A stretch of 55,761 bases of DNA from JAAUQA01 sp036351435 (GCA_036351435.1 JAZBPA010000174.1:1-55761), one strand, 5' to 3'; numbered from the stretch's first letter, positions 36,821 to 46,604 are shown. A program made the numbers and translations. The notes: generated by a model not told the origin, from the letters alone.

Positions 36821-36863
36821 GTCCATCCTCCACGGAAGCGCTCTGTGGGGGATGGACGTGTTT
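36821..36863 (+). terminator. Hairpin terminator after the dab operon
   Basis: A long hairpin with arms about 16 nt each (36821-36836 and 36842-36857), closing base pairs GTCCATCC/GGATGGAC, with a few wobble or mismatched pairs and a 5-nt loop, followed by a short T-rich stretch (GTGTTTGTT). It lies 38 bp after the PII-like stop and 40 bp or more before pccB, so it likely separates the two operons. Confidence 0.65.
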
Positions 36864-36900
36864 GTTAAAAACGCATCTCTAGATGCAGGAGTAAACGTTA

Positions 36901-38433
36901 ATGCACGACATCATCCATCAACTGGAAGAAAAACGCGCAGCAGCACGCTTGGGCGGTGGTCAAAAGCGGATAGACTCTCAGCACTCCAAGGGCAAGCTTA
37001 CCGCGCGTGAACGTATCGAATTGCTGTTGGACACCGGCAGTTTCGAAGAATGGGATATGTTCGTCGAGCACCGTTGCCACGATTTCGGGATGGAGAAACA
37101 AAAGATTCCCGGCGACGGGGTAGTCACCGGCTACGGCACCATTAACGGTCGGTTGGTATTTGTGTTCTGTCAGGACTTTACCGTGCTCGGCGGTTCGTTG
37201 TCCGAGGCCCATGCGGAGAAGATCTGTAAGATCATGGACCATGCGGTTCGGGTAGGCGCACCGGTGATCGGCCTGAACGACTCCGGCGGCGCGCGCATTC
37301 AAGAAGGGGTAGCCTCGCTGGCCGGCTACACCGAAGTGTTTATGCGTAACATCAATGCCTCCGGGGTGGTTCCGCAGATTTCCGTAATCGCCGGTCCCTG
37401 TGCGGGTGGTGCGGTATATTCACCGGCCATGACCGATTTCATTTTCATGGTGCAAGACAATTCTTATATGTTTGTGACCGGCCCCGAAGTGGTGAAAACC
37501 GTCACCCACGAGGCCGTGACGCCCGAAGAATTGGGCGGGGCAGTCACCCATTCCACCAAATCCGGGGTCACCGACCGCTATTTCGAGAACAGCGTGGAAA
37601 TGATGTTGATGCTGCGCCGGTTCATGAGTTATCTGCCTTCCAACAACCGTGAAAAACCGCCGTTCCGACCGACTCCCGACCCGACCGAGCGACAGGAGTT
37701 CTCGCTCGACACGCTGGTGCCGGACAGCCCCAACAAGCCCTACGACATGAAAGAGCTGATTTTGAAGGTGGTGGATGACACCGACTTTTTCGAAATTCAG
37801 CCCGATTTCGCTAAAAACATCGTAGTAGGCTTCGCTCGGATGGCGGGCAACCCGGTCGGGATCGTGGCTAATCAGCCGATGGTGTTGGCGGGCTGTCTAG
37901 ACATCAAGTCATCGGTCAAGGCAGCGCGGTTCGTGCGCTTCTGCGATTGCTTCAATATCCCGATTCTCACCTTTGTCGATGTACCGGGGTTCCTGCCGGG
38001 TGTCTCCCAGGAACACAACGGCATTATCAAACACGGTTCCAAACTGATTTTCGCCTACGGCGAGGCGACCGTGCCTAAGATCACCGTCATCACCCGTAAG
38101 GCTTACGGCGGGGCTTATGCGGTGATGAGTTCCAAGCATCTGCGCGCCGATGTCAACTTCGCTTGGCCCAGCGCCGAAATTGCGGTGATGGGCCCCAAAG
38201 GCGCGGGAGAAATCATCTTCCGGCAGGATATGGGCGACCCAGAAAAAATCGAGGCCCGCACCGAAGACTACCGACAGAAATTCGCCAACCCGTTCATCGC
38301 CGGTAGTCGCGGCTTTGTCGACGACGTGATCATGCCTCATGACACACGCCAGCGCATCTGCCGCTCACTAGCGATGTTGCGCGACAAACAAACGGAAGCG
38401 CCATGGCGCAAACACTCGAATATCCCATTGTGA
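36901..38433 (+). CDS. pccB: Propionyl-CoA carboxylase beta subunit
   Basis: Carboxyltransferase subunit, 510 residues, of a biotin-dependent acyl-CoA carboxylase. The two oxyanion-hole regions of the crotonase-like halves are clear: GLNDSGGARIQEGV and AGPCAGGAVYSPA, then FVDVPGFLPGVSQEH and RKAYGGAYAVMSSKHL. The Asp of the PGFLPG region and overall length fit PccB more than AccD. With pccA it converts propionyl-CoA to methylmalonyl-CoA; acetyl-CoA as an alternative substrate is possible. Confidence 0.92.
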   Translation: MHDIIHQLEEKRAAARLGGGQKRIDSQHSKGKLTARERIELLLDTGSFEEWDMFVEHRCHDFGMEKQKIPGDGVVTGYGTINGRLVFVFCQDFTVLGGSLSEAHAEKICKIMDHAVRVGAPVIGLNDSGGARIQEGVASLAGYTEVFMRNINASGVVPQISVIAGPCAGGAVYSPAMTDFIFMVQDNSYMFVTGPEVVKTVTHEAVTPEELGGAVTHSTKSGVTDRYFENSVEMMLMLRRFMSYLPSNNREKPPFRPTPDPTERQEFSLDTLVPDSPNKPYDMKELILKVVDDTDFFEIQPDFAKNIVVGFARMAGNPVGIVANQPMVLAGCLDIKSSVKAARFVRFCDCFNIPILTFVDVPGFLPGVSQEHNGIIKHGSKLIFAYGEATVPKITVITRKAYGGAYAVMSSKHLRADVNFAWPSAEIAVMGPKGAGEIIFRQDMGDPEKIEARTEDYRQKFANPFIAGSRGFVDDVIMPHDTRQRICRSLAMLRDKQTEAPWRKHSNIPL

Positions 38434-38501
38434 CGGTCTGCTCAATTTAATTAAGCAGCACTGGCGACCGATGTGAAACCCGAACATTCAGGACAATTAA
38501 T

Positions 38502-40487
38502 ATGTTTCAAAAGATACTGATAGCGAACCGTGGGGAAATCGCCTGCCGGGTGATTAAGACCGCGCGTAAGCTAGGCATTAAAACCGTAGCGGTTTACTCC
38601 GAAGCAGACAAAGACGCGCTACATGTGGAAATGGCCGATGAAGCCGTGCTGATCGGACCCCCGCCGTCAGCGCAGAGTTATCTACAAGCCGAACGCATCG
38701 TACAGGCCTGTAAAGATACCGGAGCCGAAGCGGTTCACCCGGGCTATGGCTTTTTGTCTGAGCGGTCGGCGTTCTGCGAAGCGCTGGCACAAGCAGGCAT
38801 AGCCTTTATTGGCCCTCCAGTCGGAGCCATTGAGGCGATGGGCGATAAAATCACCTCCAAGAAATTGGCGAAAGAGGCCCAGGTCAGCACCATTCCCGGT
38901 CACATGGACATTATCCAAGACGCCAGTGAGGCGGTAGACATCGCCCGCGACATCGGCTATCCGGTCATGATCAAGGCCACAGCTGGCGGCGGCGGCAAGG
39001 GTATGCGGCTGGCCTGGAACGACGAAGAATGCCGGGACGGTTTCGAGCGCGCCACCAGCGAGGCCCGTTCCAGTTTCGGCGATGACCGGGTATTCATCGA
39101 AAAATATATTCAAGAACCCCGCCATATCGAAATTCAGGTCCTGGCTGATCAGCACGGTAACGTATTGTATCTCGGCGAACGCGAGTGTTCTCTGCAACGC
39201 CGCCACCAGAAAGTCATCGAAGAAGCCCCCTCGCCGTTTCTGGACCCGGCGACCCGTCAAGCGATGGGTGAACAGGCTTGCGCACTGGCCCGCGCTGTGG
39301 ATTACTCCTCGGCAGGGACGGTCGAATTCGTAGTCGATGCCCAGCGCAATTTTTATTTCTTAGAAATGAACACCCGCCTGCAGGTCGAGCATCCGGTCAC
39401 TGAGTACATCACCGGACTTGATCTGGTCGAATGGATGATCCGGGTTGCGGCGGGCGAAAAACTACCGTTTAGCCAAGATGACATCCAACTCAAAGGTTGG
39501 GCGATAGAAGCCCGCGTCTACGCCGAGGACCCGTTCCGTAACTTCCTGCCCTCCACAGGCCGATTGGTTCGCTATATGCCGCCCCAGGAAAACGATTCGG
39601 TGCGAGTCGATACTGGCGTATACGAAGGCGGCGAAGTCTCCATGTACTACGACCCGATGATCGCCAAGCTGATCGCCTACGGCGCCACCCGGGATCGGGC
39701 GACTGCTCGCTTGCGTGATGCGCTGAATGAGTTCTATATTCGCGGCGTTTCCCACAACATCAGTTTTCTGGCAGCGCTGCTGACCCATCCGCGCTTTATT
39801 ACCGGTCGCATCACCACCAATATGATCGCCGAGGAATATCCTGACGGATTCAATCCCGCCGATATTCCCCATGATGATCCGGCCTTGCTGATTGTAGTGG
39901 CGGCCTCCATCCACCGCCGCTATATGGACCGAGCGGCGAAAATCAGCGGCCAACTGGAGGGCCACGAACGTCGGGTTCACGATCAATGGGTAGTGGTGCT
40001 GGAACGCGAGCAACACCCGGTCAATATTCGCCCCGTCGACGGCGGGTATGATGTGGAATACGGCGGTGAAACCTATCCGGTACGCAGCGACTGGCAATTC
40101 GGTCAACCGTTATTCAAAGGAACGGTCAGCGGCACCGAGGTGTGTATCCAGGTAGAGCGGCGCAATCTGATTTACCGCCTGTTCCATTGGGGTTCCCAGG
40201 CCGACCTGATGGTTATGACCGCTCAGGCTGCAGATTTCCTTAAACTGATGCCGGTGAAGGCCCCGCCGGATATGTCCAAGTATCTGCTCTCACCGATGCC
40301 GGGGTTGTTGGCTCAATTGATGGTGCAACAGGGCGAACCCGTCAAAGCCGGACAGGATTTGGCCATCGTAGAAGCCATGAAAATGGAAAATGTACTACGG
40401 GCTGAGCGTGACGCAACCGTTGGTAAACTGCTCGCGAAGCCCGGCGATAACCTGATGGTCGATCAGGCAATTTTGGAGTTTGAGTAG
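38502..40487 (+). CDS. pccA: Propionyl/acyl-CoA carboxylase alpha subunit (biotin carboxylase-BCCP)
   Basis: A 661-residue biotin-containing subunit. N-terminal biotin carboxylase domain (about 1-450): FQKILIANRGEIACR, the ATP-grasp glycine loop KATAGGGGKGMR, RDCSLQRR-like ERECSLQRRHQKVIEEAPSP, and EMNTRLQVEHPVTE. C-terminal biotinyl domain with the biotin Lys in IVEAMKMENVL. A linker domain between them is typical of PccA/MccA. It follows pccB by 68 bp in the same operon. Confidence 0.93.
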   Translation: MFQKILIANRGEIACRVIKTARKLGIKTVAVYSEADKDALHVEMADEAVLIGPPPSAQSYLQAERIVQACKDTGAEAVHPGYGFLSERSAFCEALAQAGIAFIGPPVGAIEAMGDKITSKKLAKEAQVSTIPGHMDIIQDASEAVDIARDIGYPVMIKATAGGGGKGMRLAWNDEECRDGFERATSEARSSFGDDRVFIEKYIQEPRHIEIQVLADQHGNVLYLGERECSLQRRHQKVIEEAPSPFLDPATRQAMGEQACALARAVDYSSAGTVEFVVDAQRNFYFLEMNTRLQVEHPVTEYITGLDLVEWMIRVAAGEKLPFSQDDIQLKGWAIEARVYAEDPFRNFLPSTGRLVRYMPPQENDSVRVDTGVYEGGEVSMYYDPMIAKLIAYGATRDRATARLRDALNEFYIRGVSHNISFLAALLTHPRFITGRITTNMIAEEYPDGFNPADIPHDDPALLIVVAASIHRRYMDRAAKISGQLEGHERRVHDQWVVVLEREQHPVNIRPVDGGYDVEYGGETYPVRSDWQFGQPLFKGTVSGTEVCIQVERRNLIYRLFHWGSQADLMVMTAQAADFLKLMPVKAPPDMSKYLLSPMPGLLAQLMVQQGEPVKAGQDLAIVEAMKMENVLRAERDATVGKLLAKPGDNLMVDQAILEFE

Positions 40488-40582
40488 GGAAGCGGTAACT
40501 GCCTGGTCATGCAGGCACCTGAGACACGATGCCCGGTAGGCATTTCCTAACGAGACAGCTATCTGATTGGAAGCTGATAGAA

Positions 40583-40627
40583 ATGCTCCGGTTAAGCCAC
40601 GGGGACTCAGTGGTGAAACCGGAGCAT
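40583..40627. repeat. Perfect 11-bp inverted repeat between convergent genes
   Basis: ATGCTCCGGTT (40583-40593) is perfectly complementary to AACCGGAGCAT (40617-40627). Inside the 23-nt loop a further 4-bp pair CCAC/GTGG (40597-40600 and 40610-40613) is separated from the outer stem by 3 nt on each side, giving a symmetrical two-tier hairpin. It lies between pccA and the convergent OmpA-like gene, so a bidirectional terminator is likely, though there is no T-run on either side. Confidence 0.7.
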
Positions 40628-40656
40628 GGGTTGTGAATCAACAGTTGGGCCAGACG

Positions 40657-41892
40657 CTAACGCGGGCTCTTGATCGTCAAGCTACCGTCACCTTTAATGA
40701 CTGGTTTGCTGTCTTTGACAAAATCCAAATTCTTGACATCAATTTCCTTGGCCAAATATTCACCGATGAATGGCAAGGACCTGATGATGCCGTCCATGAT
40801 GCCAATCGTGGTTTTATAGGAATTTTCGACGGCACTCTTAAACGATAGGCCACTCTTCCAATTATTCCAAAACAGGTACATGGAGGGTTCGGGCAAATAG
40901 TTGTTTTTGATGGTTCCTGAGGATACTTTCGCCCCGACCTTCAACCAGGCATCATTCAGCGAAGAACCAACACAATTCATCATGTATACCGCTCGGAGAT
41001 TGAGTGGGTTACCAGCGTTATGTTTTGTCTTGATCTCCACAATTTTTGCGGAATTTATTCCACCTTTTACTGAGATAGAATCAGTCCCACCATGAGTAAG
41101 AATAAACAAATCGATAATCTTGTTCGCTTTGGTTTGATCAATCAGTGCTTTCTTTAAATCCGTATAACTGGCTGAGCTATCTCTGAGGATAATCACCTTG
41201 CCATAGTGAGCAGGAACCGCTGAATCAAACCGATTCAGCAACAAATCCGCAGACTCCAAAATGGAGTCGGTTTTCTTTCTAATTTGTTCCTTTATGTAGT
41301 CGCCGGCTTGTTTTAAGGCGCTATCTGGGATCAAGCTCTCCACAGCGTCCGGAAGAAGTTTTTTAAGCTTCAGGAGAATCGCTGCAACATCAATTTTAAT
41401 ACCTCCGTTTTCCAATAAAACGACCAGGACGCGGTCTTTCGGGCCAGGCGGCTTCTTGGGTTTGTCATCAGTGACATCATGATTCTTTGGCGGAACCGGC
41501 GGGGTTGGCGCAGCGGAAACAAAAACAATTACTGAGCGAAAACGCTCATCTTCCGTACCGTCGCGATACCCTTCCTTTTCGGCTTTAGTTTCGCCAAATC
41601 CGGTGACCGTGCGGGCGGCAAACTTTTTAGTCACGGCTTTTTGCAGAAAAGCCAACGTATTATTGGCTCGCCTTTCTGACAGAGCCTGGTTATGGCTAGC
41701 TGAACCACTCCGGCTGGCTAAACCGACTAGGCTAACGCTGCCTCCTCGTAGGAGTGTCGGAACAACTTCTTTGTGCAAGAACGCTTCGTGTTCGGGTTTT
41801 AATCGATCTCCGTTGATGTCGAAGTTGTATAACAACAAGCTTTTCGGACTAGTCCGATGTTCTGTACGACCTGGACCGGTAGGTTTACTCAT
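40657..41892 (-). CDS. OmpA-like domain fused to a caspase-like domain, no signal peptide
   Basis: A 411-residue protein with no signal peptide or membrane segment. Residues 18-126 form an OmpA-like domain (YNFDINGDRLKPEH, SHNQALSERRANN), but the peptidoglycan-binding Asp of the usual T-D motif is replaced (GLASRSGS). A Pro-rich linker (127-152) follows. Residues about 155-380 are unassigned; IIDLFILTHGG with His267 and LRAVYMMNCVGSS with Cys307 look like the His-Cys dyad of caspase/CHAT-like (clan CD) proteases. This fold assignment is inference. A GGAG site lies 8 nt before the ATG. The gene is flanked by an AT-rich gap, consistent with transfer. Confidence 0.65.
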   Translation of the reverse strand: MSKPTGPGRTEHRTSPKSLLLYNFDINGDRLKPEHEAFLHKEVVPTLLRGGSVSLVGLASRSGSASHNQALSERRANNTLAFLQKAVTKKFAARTVTGFGETKAEKEGYRDGTEDERFRSVIVFVSAAPTPPVPPKNHDVTDDKPKKPPGPKDRVLVVLLENGGIKIDVAAILLKLKKLLPDAVESLIPDSALKQAGDYIKEQIRKKTDSILESADLLLNRFDSAVPAHYGKVIILRDSSASYTDLKKALIDQTKANKIIDLFILTHGGTDSISVKGGINSAKIVEIKTKHNAGNPLNLRAVYMMNCVGSSLNDAWLKVGAKVSSGTIKNNYLPEPSMYLFWNNWKSGLSFKSAVENSYKTTIGIMDGIIRSLPFIGEYLAKEIDVKNLDFVKDSKPVIKGDGSLTIKSPR

Positions 41893-42248
41893 TTCGAGTT
41901 CTCCAAAAAATGGCTACTGCAAGTCAATAATCGATGTTATTGCGGTTTAAACCGACTCCGAAGTTGAGAAAGAGGATATGCGGAGACGCTGAGTTACAAA
42001 GTATTCAGCTACGCATATTACTAATGCAGTGTTTGCAGAATGGGTACCAACCCATAAAAATATTACAAATCAAAAAGATATGGCCAACTTTCAAATTGGA
42101 GCATAAGGGTGGGTCGGTTCAAAATAGGCCGTTAGTAAAGATCAAATTGGCCCATTACCGGTCCAAAATGTTTTAATGAGCTACCTTGCCCTGGAAAAAC
42201 AGAAGTAGAAGGAAGAGTCACACCTTCAATTTATGAAAGGGGTTTCGA
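41893..42248. other. AT-rich intergenic region
   Basis: About 356 bp between the divergent OmpA-like/caspase-like gene and the TAXI gene. I see no supported gene, only an 80-codon open frame (41934-42176) with no ribosome site and no family resemblance. The last part holds the TAXI promoter and a GAAAGG ribosome site before 42249. Base composition is more AT-rich than the flanks. Confidence 0.4.
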
Positions 42249-43547
42249 ATGGCAACTGAACGTGGCTGGGTCGGTGTATTGAAACTGTATGGACCGGTGT
42301 CACTCATCGTCTTGTTCAGCTTCGTGCTCGCGTTTCAATTCATCAAACCGGCACCACCGGATTCGGTGCGTATCGCCACCGGTTCTACCGAGGGTAGCTA
42401 CTATGCCTTCGCCCAACAGTTTGCTGAGGTACTGGCCCGCGAGGGTATCCAGCTTGAGGTAGTCGCCACCGGCGGGTCGGTCGACAATGCTCAGTTACTC
42501 TCAGACGGTCAGGTTGATCTGGCGTTCATTCAGGGGGGCGTCGCCTCGAAGGCCCAAAGCCAAAACTTCGAAGCCCTAGGTTCGATGTATTTCGAACCGC
42601 TGTGGTTATTTCATCAGGCCGACCTCAATCTTGATCGATTACCCGCTTTACGCGGGCTCAAGGTTGGCATTGGCGATGCAGGCTCAGGGACTGCAGCACT
42701 GGTAGAGCAGCTCTTGTCAGCCAATGGAGTGGATGCCCGCAACGCGACCCTCCAGGCAATCAGTAGTAGCAGCGCTGCTAGCGCGCTTAAACGCGGCGAA
42801 CTTGATGCCGCTTTTTACGTCATATCTCCGACTAATCTGCTGGTACAAGAATTGTTGGAGAACGATCAAATCAAACTGGCCAGTTTTTCACGCGCCGCAG
42901 CCTACGTGCAGCGCTTTCCCTATCTCAGTGTGGTCCAGTTGGCCGAAGGTGCGGTCGATCTCGCAAGCAATAATCCCAATCGAACCATCGACTTGCTGGC
43001 CTCGTCAGCGCAACTGGTCGCCAAACCGGATCTGCATCCCGCCATAGTTGATCTGTTGTTAGTGGCCGCCGAACAGTTGCATGGCCAGGGCGGCTGGTTT
43101 GAGACTGCGGGACAGTTTCCTTCAGATCAATTTCTGGATTTCCCGCTAAATAAGGAAGCCGCTCGATTTTACAAGCACGGTCCTCCCCTATTGCAACGCT
43201 TTTTACCATTCTGGGCTGCTTCGCTAATCGACCGGCTCAAAATCATGCTTTTGCCGCTGATCGTATTATTGATGCCGTTATTCAAGATCATGCCGCCACT
43301 CTATCAGTGGCGCATGCGGTCACGCATTTATCGCTGGTATCGGGAACTGGAAAACGTCAATCTGTCCTGGTCTGATTCGCAAGCCCCGGACCGGCGCGAA
43401 CAAGCGATCAACGAACTCGAACGGATTGATAACGAGGTTCTCCATATTGAGGTTCCGCTGTCGTATTCTGAACACCTCTACCATCTGCGCCAACACATCC
43501 AACTAGTGCGGCAGAAGATCCAGTCGGAAGTCGGAGACAACCATTAG
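42249..43547 (+). CDS. TAXI-family TRAP solute-binding protein with membrane helices
   Basis: A 432-residue protein of the TRAP-transporter solute receptor, TAXI family. One N-terminal membrane segment (about 15-35), then the binding domain starting VRIATGSTEGSYYAFAQ and a VATGGSVDNAQLL segment, then a C-terminal hydrophobic helix (about 335-355) and a basic coiled tail. A free periplasmic binding protein would have a cleavable signal and no C-terminal helix. No TRAP permease genes are nearby, so it may act as a membrane sensor or work with a distant permease. Confidence 0.82.
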   Translation: MATERGWVGVLKLYGPVSLIVLFSFVLAFQFIKPAPPDSVRIATGSTEGSYYAFAQQFAEVLAREGIQLEVVATGGSVDNAQLLSDGQVDLAFIQGGVASKAQSQNFEALGSMYFEPLWLFHQADLNLDRLPALRGLKVGIGDAGSGTAALVEQLLSANGVDARNATLQAISSSSAASALKRGELDAAFYVISPTNLLVQELLENDQIKLASFSRAAAYVQRFPYLSVVQLAEGAVDLASNNPNRTIDLLASSAQLVAKPDLHPAIVDLLLVAAEQLHGQGGWFETAGQFPSDQFLDFPLNKEAARFYKHGPPLLQRFLPFWAASLIDRLKIMLLPLIVLLMPLFKIMPPLYQWRMRSRIYRWYRELENVNLSWSDSQAPDRREQAINELERIDNEVLHIEVPLSYSEHLYHLRQHIQLVRQKIQSEVGDNH

Positions 43548-43582
43548 GCGCAGTTTTTGAGCCGCCTGCACAGTCATTGTAA

Positions 43583-45883
43583 TCAGTTAGTTGCTAGCTC
43601 TATCTGTTTGGTGACTTGCGCATCCACCACTGCTACAGCGGTCATATTGACAATCCGGCGCACCGTGGCGGATTTATTCAACACGTGAGCCGGTCTCGCC
43701 AAGCCCAACATCAACGGGCCGATAGCCACCCCGTCGGTAGTCATTTTCACCAGATTGTAAGCGATGTTGGCGGCATCCAGGTTGGGCATGATCAACAGAT
43801 TAGCTGACCCGTGCAGCGCCGAGTTGGGAAATACCCGCTTGCGCAACCCCTCGGATAGTGCCAAATCGGCCTGCATCTCACCCTCGACCTCCAAGTCCGG
43901 CGCGCTTTGCCGAATCAGCTGCAGGGCTTCAGCCATCTTGCGCGATTGCGGACCGGTTTGCGAACCAAAATTGGAATGTGATAACAACGCGACTTTAGGA
44001 AAGATTCCGAACCGTTTGACTTCCTCTGCAGCCATCAGGGTCATATCGGCGATTTCTTGGGCATTAGGATTGTGGTTCACCTCGGTGTCGCAGATGAACA
44101 CACTGCCCTTAGGTCCGATCAGCAGGTTCATGGTGGCCGGTGTTTTCACCCCTTCGGCTAAGCCCAGCACATCAATGACGTGATCCACATGTCGATGGTA
44201 ACTGCCAGTCATACCGCACAACAGCACATCGCCGTAACCCAGCCGTAACAGCAGCGCGCCCAAAATGGTGGCACGGGTATTGACGCGGATACGGGCACCG
44301 CTGGGATCGACCCCGCGGCGTTCCAGCAAGCGATGATATTCATTCCAGCATTCATGATAATAAGGATTGTTCTGCGGATCGATCAGCTCAAAATCTTGAT
44401 TGATTTGAATATGCAAACCCAACTCATCAATACGTTCCTGAACCCGTTGCGGACGTCCGACCAGAATAGGGTATTTGACCATACCATCGACGATCGCGAC
44501 TTGTACCGCTCTGAGAACCCGAACCTCTTCGCCTTGGGCGAAAATGACCCGTTTAGGATCGGCACGCGCCCGCTCAATCATAGGACGCATGATCATCCCA
44601 GTGCGGGAGACAAAATGACTGAGTTGGTCTCGGTAGGCAGCGAAATCCGCAATCGGTCGGGATGCAACGCCGCTATCCATGGCTGCACGCGCCACTGCAA
44701 TGGGTAATTCGACGATCAAACGCGGATCGAAGGGCTTGGGAATCAGATAATCGGGATTGAGTTTGAGCGCTTGATCGCCATAAAAGGTCATGACCTCGTC
44801 CTCGTCGGAAGGCGGGGTCATGGCCATATCGGCTAGGGCATAGACGCAGGCTTTCTTCATTTCCTCGTTGATGGTGGTCGCGCCGACGTCGAGCGCGCCG
44901 CGGAAGATATAGGGAAAACACAACGCATTGTTGACTTGGTTAGGGAAATCAGACCGGCCAGTAGCCATCACGGCGTCTGGCCGCACTTCCTTAACCAGGT
45001 CCGGCATGATTTCCGGGGTCGGATTGGCCAAGGCTAGCACCAGCGGATTAGGTGCCATGAGCTTGACCATCTCCTGAGTCAGGATGCCGGGCGCGGAAAC
45101 GCCCAAAAACACATCGGCACCGTTAATAGCATCGGCTAGCGTCCGCGCTTCGGTAGCAGCGGCATAAGCCGCTTTGCTGGCATCCATCCCACCTTCACGG
45201 CCTGTATAGATTACCCCTCGGCTATCGCATACCAGGATGTTTTGCTTATTCAGCCCTAGGCTGACCAACATATCTAGACAGGCCATGCCGGCGGCACCCG
45301 CTCCAGAGGCGACTAGTTTGATTTCCGCGATGGGTTTATCCACTAACCGCAATCCGTTTAAGACGGCAGCAGCGGCGATAATTGCAGTGCCATGTTGGTC
45401 GTCATGAAATACCGGTACTTTCATCCGTTCGCGCAATTGCCGTTCGATGTAAAAGCATTCCGGCGCTTTGATATCTTCCAGGTTGATGCCACCGAAGCTG
45501 GGTTCCAAGCTGGCGATAATATCGATCAACTTGTCCGGGTCGCGCTCATTGATCTCTAAATCAAACACATTGATGCCGGCAAATTTCTTGAACAATACGC
45601 CCTTGCCTTCCATCACCGGTTTTGCTGCCAGCGGACCGATTGGCCCCAGCCCCAGCACAGCCGTGCCGTTGGTCACTACCGCAACCAGATTGCCGCGGGT
45701 AGTGTAATAAGCGGAATTGGCCGGATCGTCTACGATAGCATTGCAGGTAGCTGCAACGCCGGGGGTATAGGCGAATGCCAGATCGCGCTGATTGGCCACG
45801 GGTTTGCTGGAGATGACCTCAATTTTTCCTGGATAGGGAAACCGGTGATAATGTAGCGCTTGGTCGTATAAGTCGTCAGACAT
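43583..45883 (-). CDS. maeB: NADP-dependent malic enzyme with phosphotransacetylase domain
   Basis: A 766-residue MaeB-type protein. N-terminal malic enzyme (about 1-430): YTPGVAATCNAI, VFHDDQHGTAIIAAAAVLNG and the NAD(P)-binding motif VASGAGAAGMACLDML. C-terminal phosphotransacetylase-like domain (about 435-766): AQGEEVRVLRAVQVAIVDG, KVALLSHSNFGSQTG. It decarboxylates malate to pyruvate with NADPH formation; the PTA-like domain is normally regulatory in this family. Converges on the TAXI gene, 35 bp apart. Confidence 0.95.
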   Translation of the reverse strand: MSDDLYDQALHYHRFPYPGKIEVISSKPVANQRDLAFAYTPGVAATCNAIVDDPANSAYYTTRGNLVAVVTNGTAVLGLGPIGPLAAKPVMEGKGVLFKKFAGINVFDLEINERDPDKLIDIIASLEPSFGGINLEDIKAPECFYIERQLRERMKVPVFHDDQHGTAIIAAAAVLNGLRLVDKPIAEIKLVASGAGAAGMACLDMLVSLGLNKQNILVCDSRGVIYTGREGGMDASKAAYAAATEARTLADAINGADVFLGVSAPGILTQEMVKLMAPNPLVLALANPTPEIMPDLVKEVRPDAVMATGRSDFPNQVNNALCFPYIFRGALDVGATTINEEMKKACVYALADMAMTPPSDEDEVMTFYGDQALKLNPDYLIPKPFDPRLIVELPIAVARAAMDSGVASRPIADFAAYRDQLSHFVSRTGMIMRPMIERARADPKRVIFAQGEEVRVLRAVQVAIVDGMVKYPILVGRPQRVQERIDELGLHIQINQDFELIDPQNNPYYHECWNEYHRLLERRGVDPSGARIRVNTRATILGALLLRLGYGDVLLCGMTGSYHRHVDHVIDVLGLAEGVKTPATMNLLIGPKGSVFICDTEVNHNPNAQEIADMTLMAAEEVKRFGIFPKVALLSHSNFGSQTGPQSRKMAEALQLIRQSAPDLEVEGEMQADLALSEGLRKRVFPNSALHGSANLLIMPNLDAANIAYNLVKMTTDGVAIGPLMLGLARPAHVLNKSATVRRIVNMTAVAVVDAQVTKQIELATN

Positions 45884-45983
45884 CAGTGTTTTCTCTTACG
45901 ATTCAATTGTTTTTTTGTAGTACAGCGGTTATTCAAGATTGGACCACGCTGGGAGGCAGTGGTTGTAGTAACAGGCTTTGGTG

Positions 45984-46604
45984 TTAGGCATCAGAAATCG
46001 CTGCGGTGGCCACACCCGCTCCGACTAAAGCGCCGCCACCGACCCGGTTGACGATCCGCTGCGCCGCCGGTTTGCGCAATAGGTGCTTGACGTTTCCAGC
46101 AAATAACGCATACAGCCCTGTATTCAGCCCGGCGAGCAGCAAAAACGTAACTCCCATGAACAGCAACTGCGGTAAAGCGGCGTAGTGTGGATCAATGAAT
46201 TGTGGCAGAAAGGCGATGAAAAACATAATGCTCTTGGGGTTTAGTGCCGTGACCACATAGGCACCAAAAAACAACGACCTGTACGGTGTGGTTTCTCGCT
46301 GAGCACCAATCTCTGGAGAAACGTTGGCTTTCCAGGTTTTGATGCCGAGATAAATCAGATAGGCTGCGCCAATCCACTTCAAAATGGTAAACAGCAATGC
46401 CGAGGTGGCCAGCACTGCCCCCAAACCCAGCAGCGAACCAACCATTGCGGTAAAATCGCCCAATACCACACCCAGCACCAGAGGCACTGCCGCACGCCGA
46501 CCCTGGTTAAATGACTGAGCAACCACCATCACGATAGTCGGACCGGGAATGATTAAGATAATCGCGGCGGCAACAGTAAAAGCCAGCCAAGTGCTGAAGT
46601 CCAT
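45984..46604 (-). CDS. LysE/RhtB-family amino acid exporter
   Basis: A 206-residue membrane protein with about six helices. N-terminal FTVAAAIILIIPGPTIVMVV is the P-G-P motif of the RhtB branch, then SFNQGRRAAVPLVLGVVLGD and the F-G-A-Y-V-V-T-A-L-N-P-K-S-I-M-F-F-I-A motif. These carriers export amino acids such as threonine, homoserine or lysine. Substrate not assignable. Confidence 0.93.
   Translation of the reverse strand: MDFSTWLAFTVAAAIILIIPGPTIVMVVAQSFNQGRRAAVPLVLGVVLGDFTAMVGSLLGLGAVLATSALLFTILKWIGAAYLIYLGIKTWKANVSPEIGAQRETTPYRSLFFGAYVVTALNPKSIMFFIAFLPQFIDPHYAALPQLLFMGVTFLLLAGLNTGLYALFAGNVKHLLRKPAAQRIVNRVGGGALVGAGVATAAISDA

Noticed and set aside
41934..42176. 80-codon open frame in the AT-rich gap
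   Set aside because: No ribosome site, no recognisable domain; I considered an insertion-sequence remnant but could not support it.
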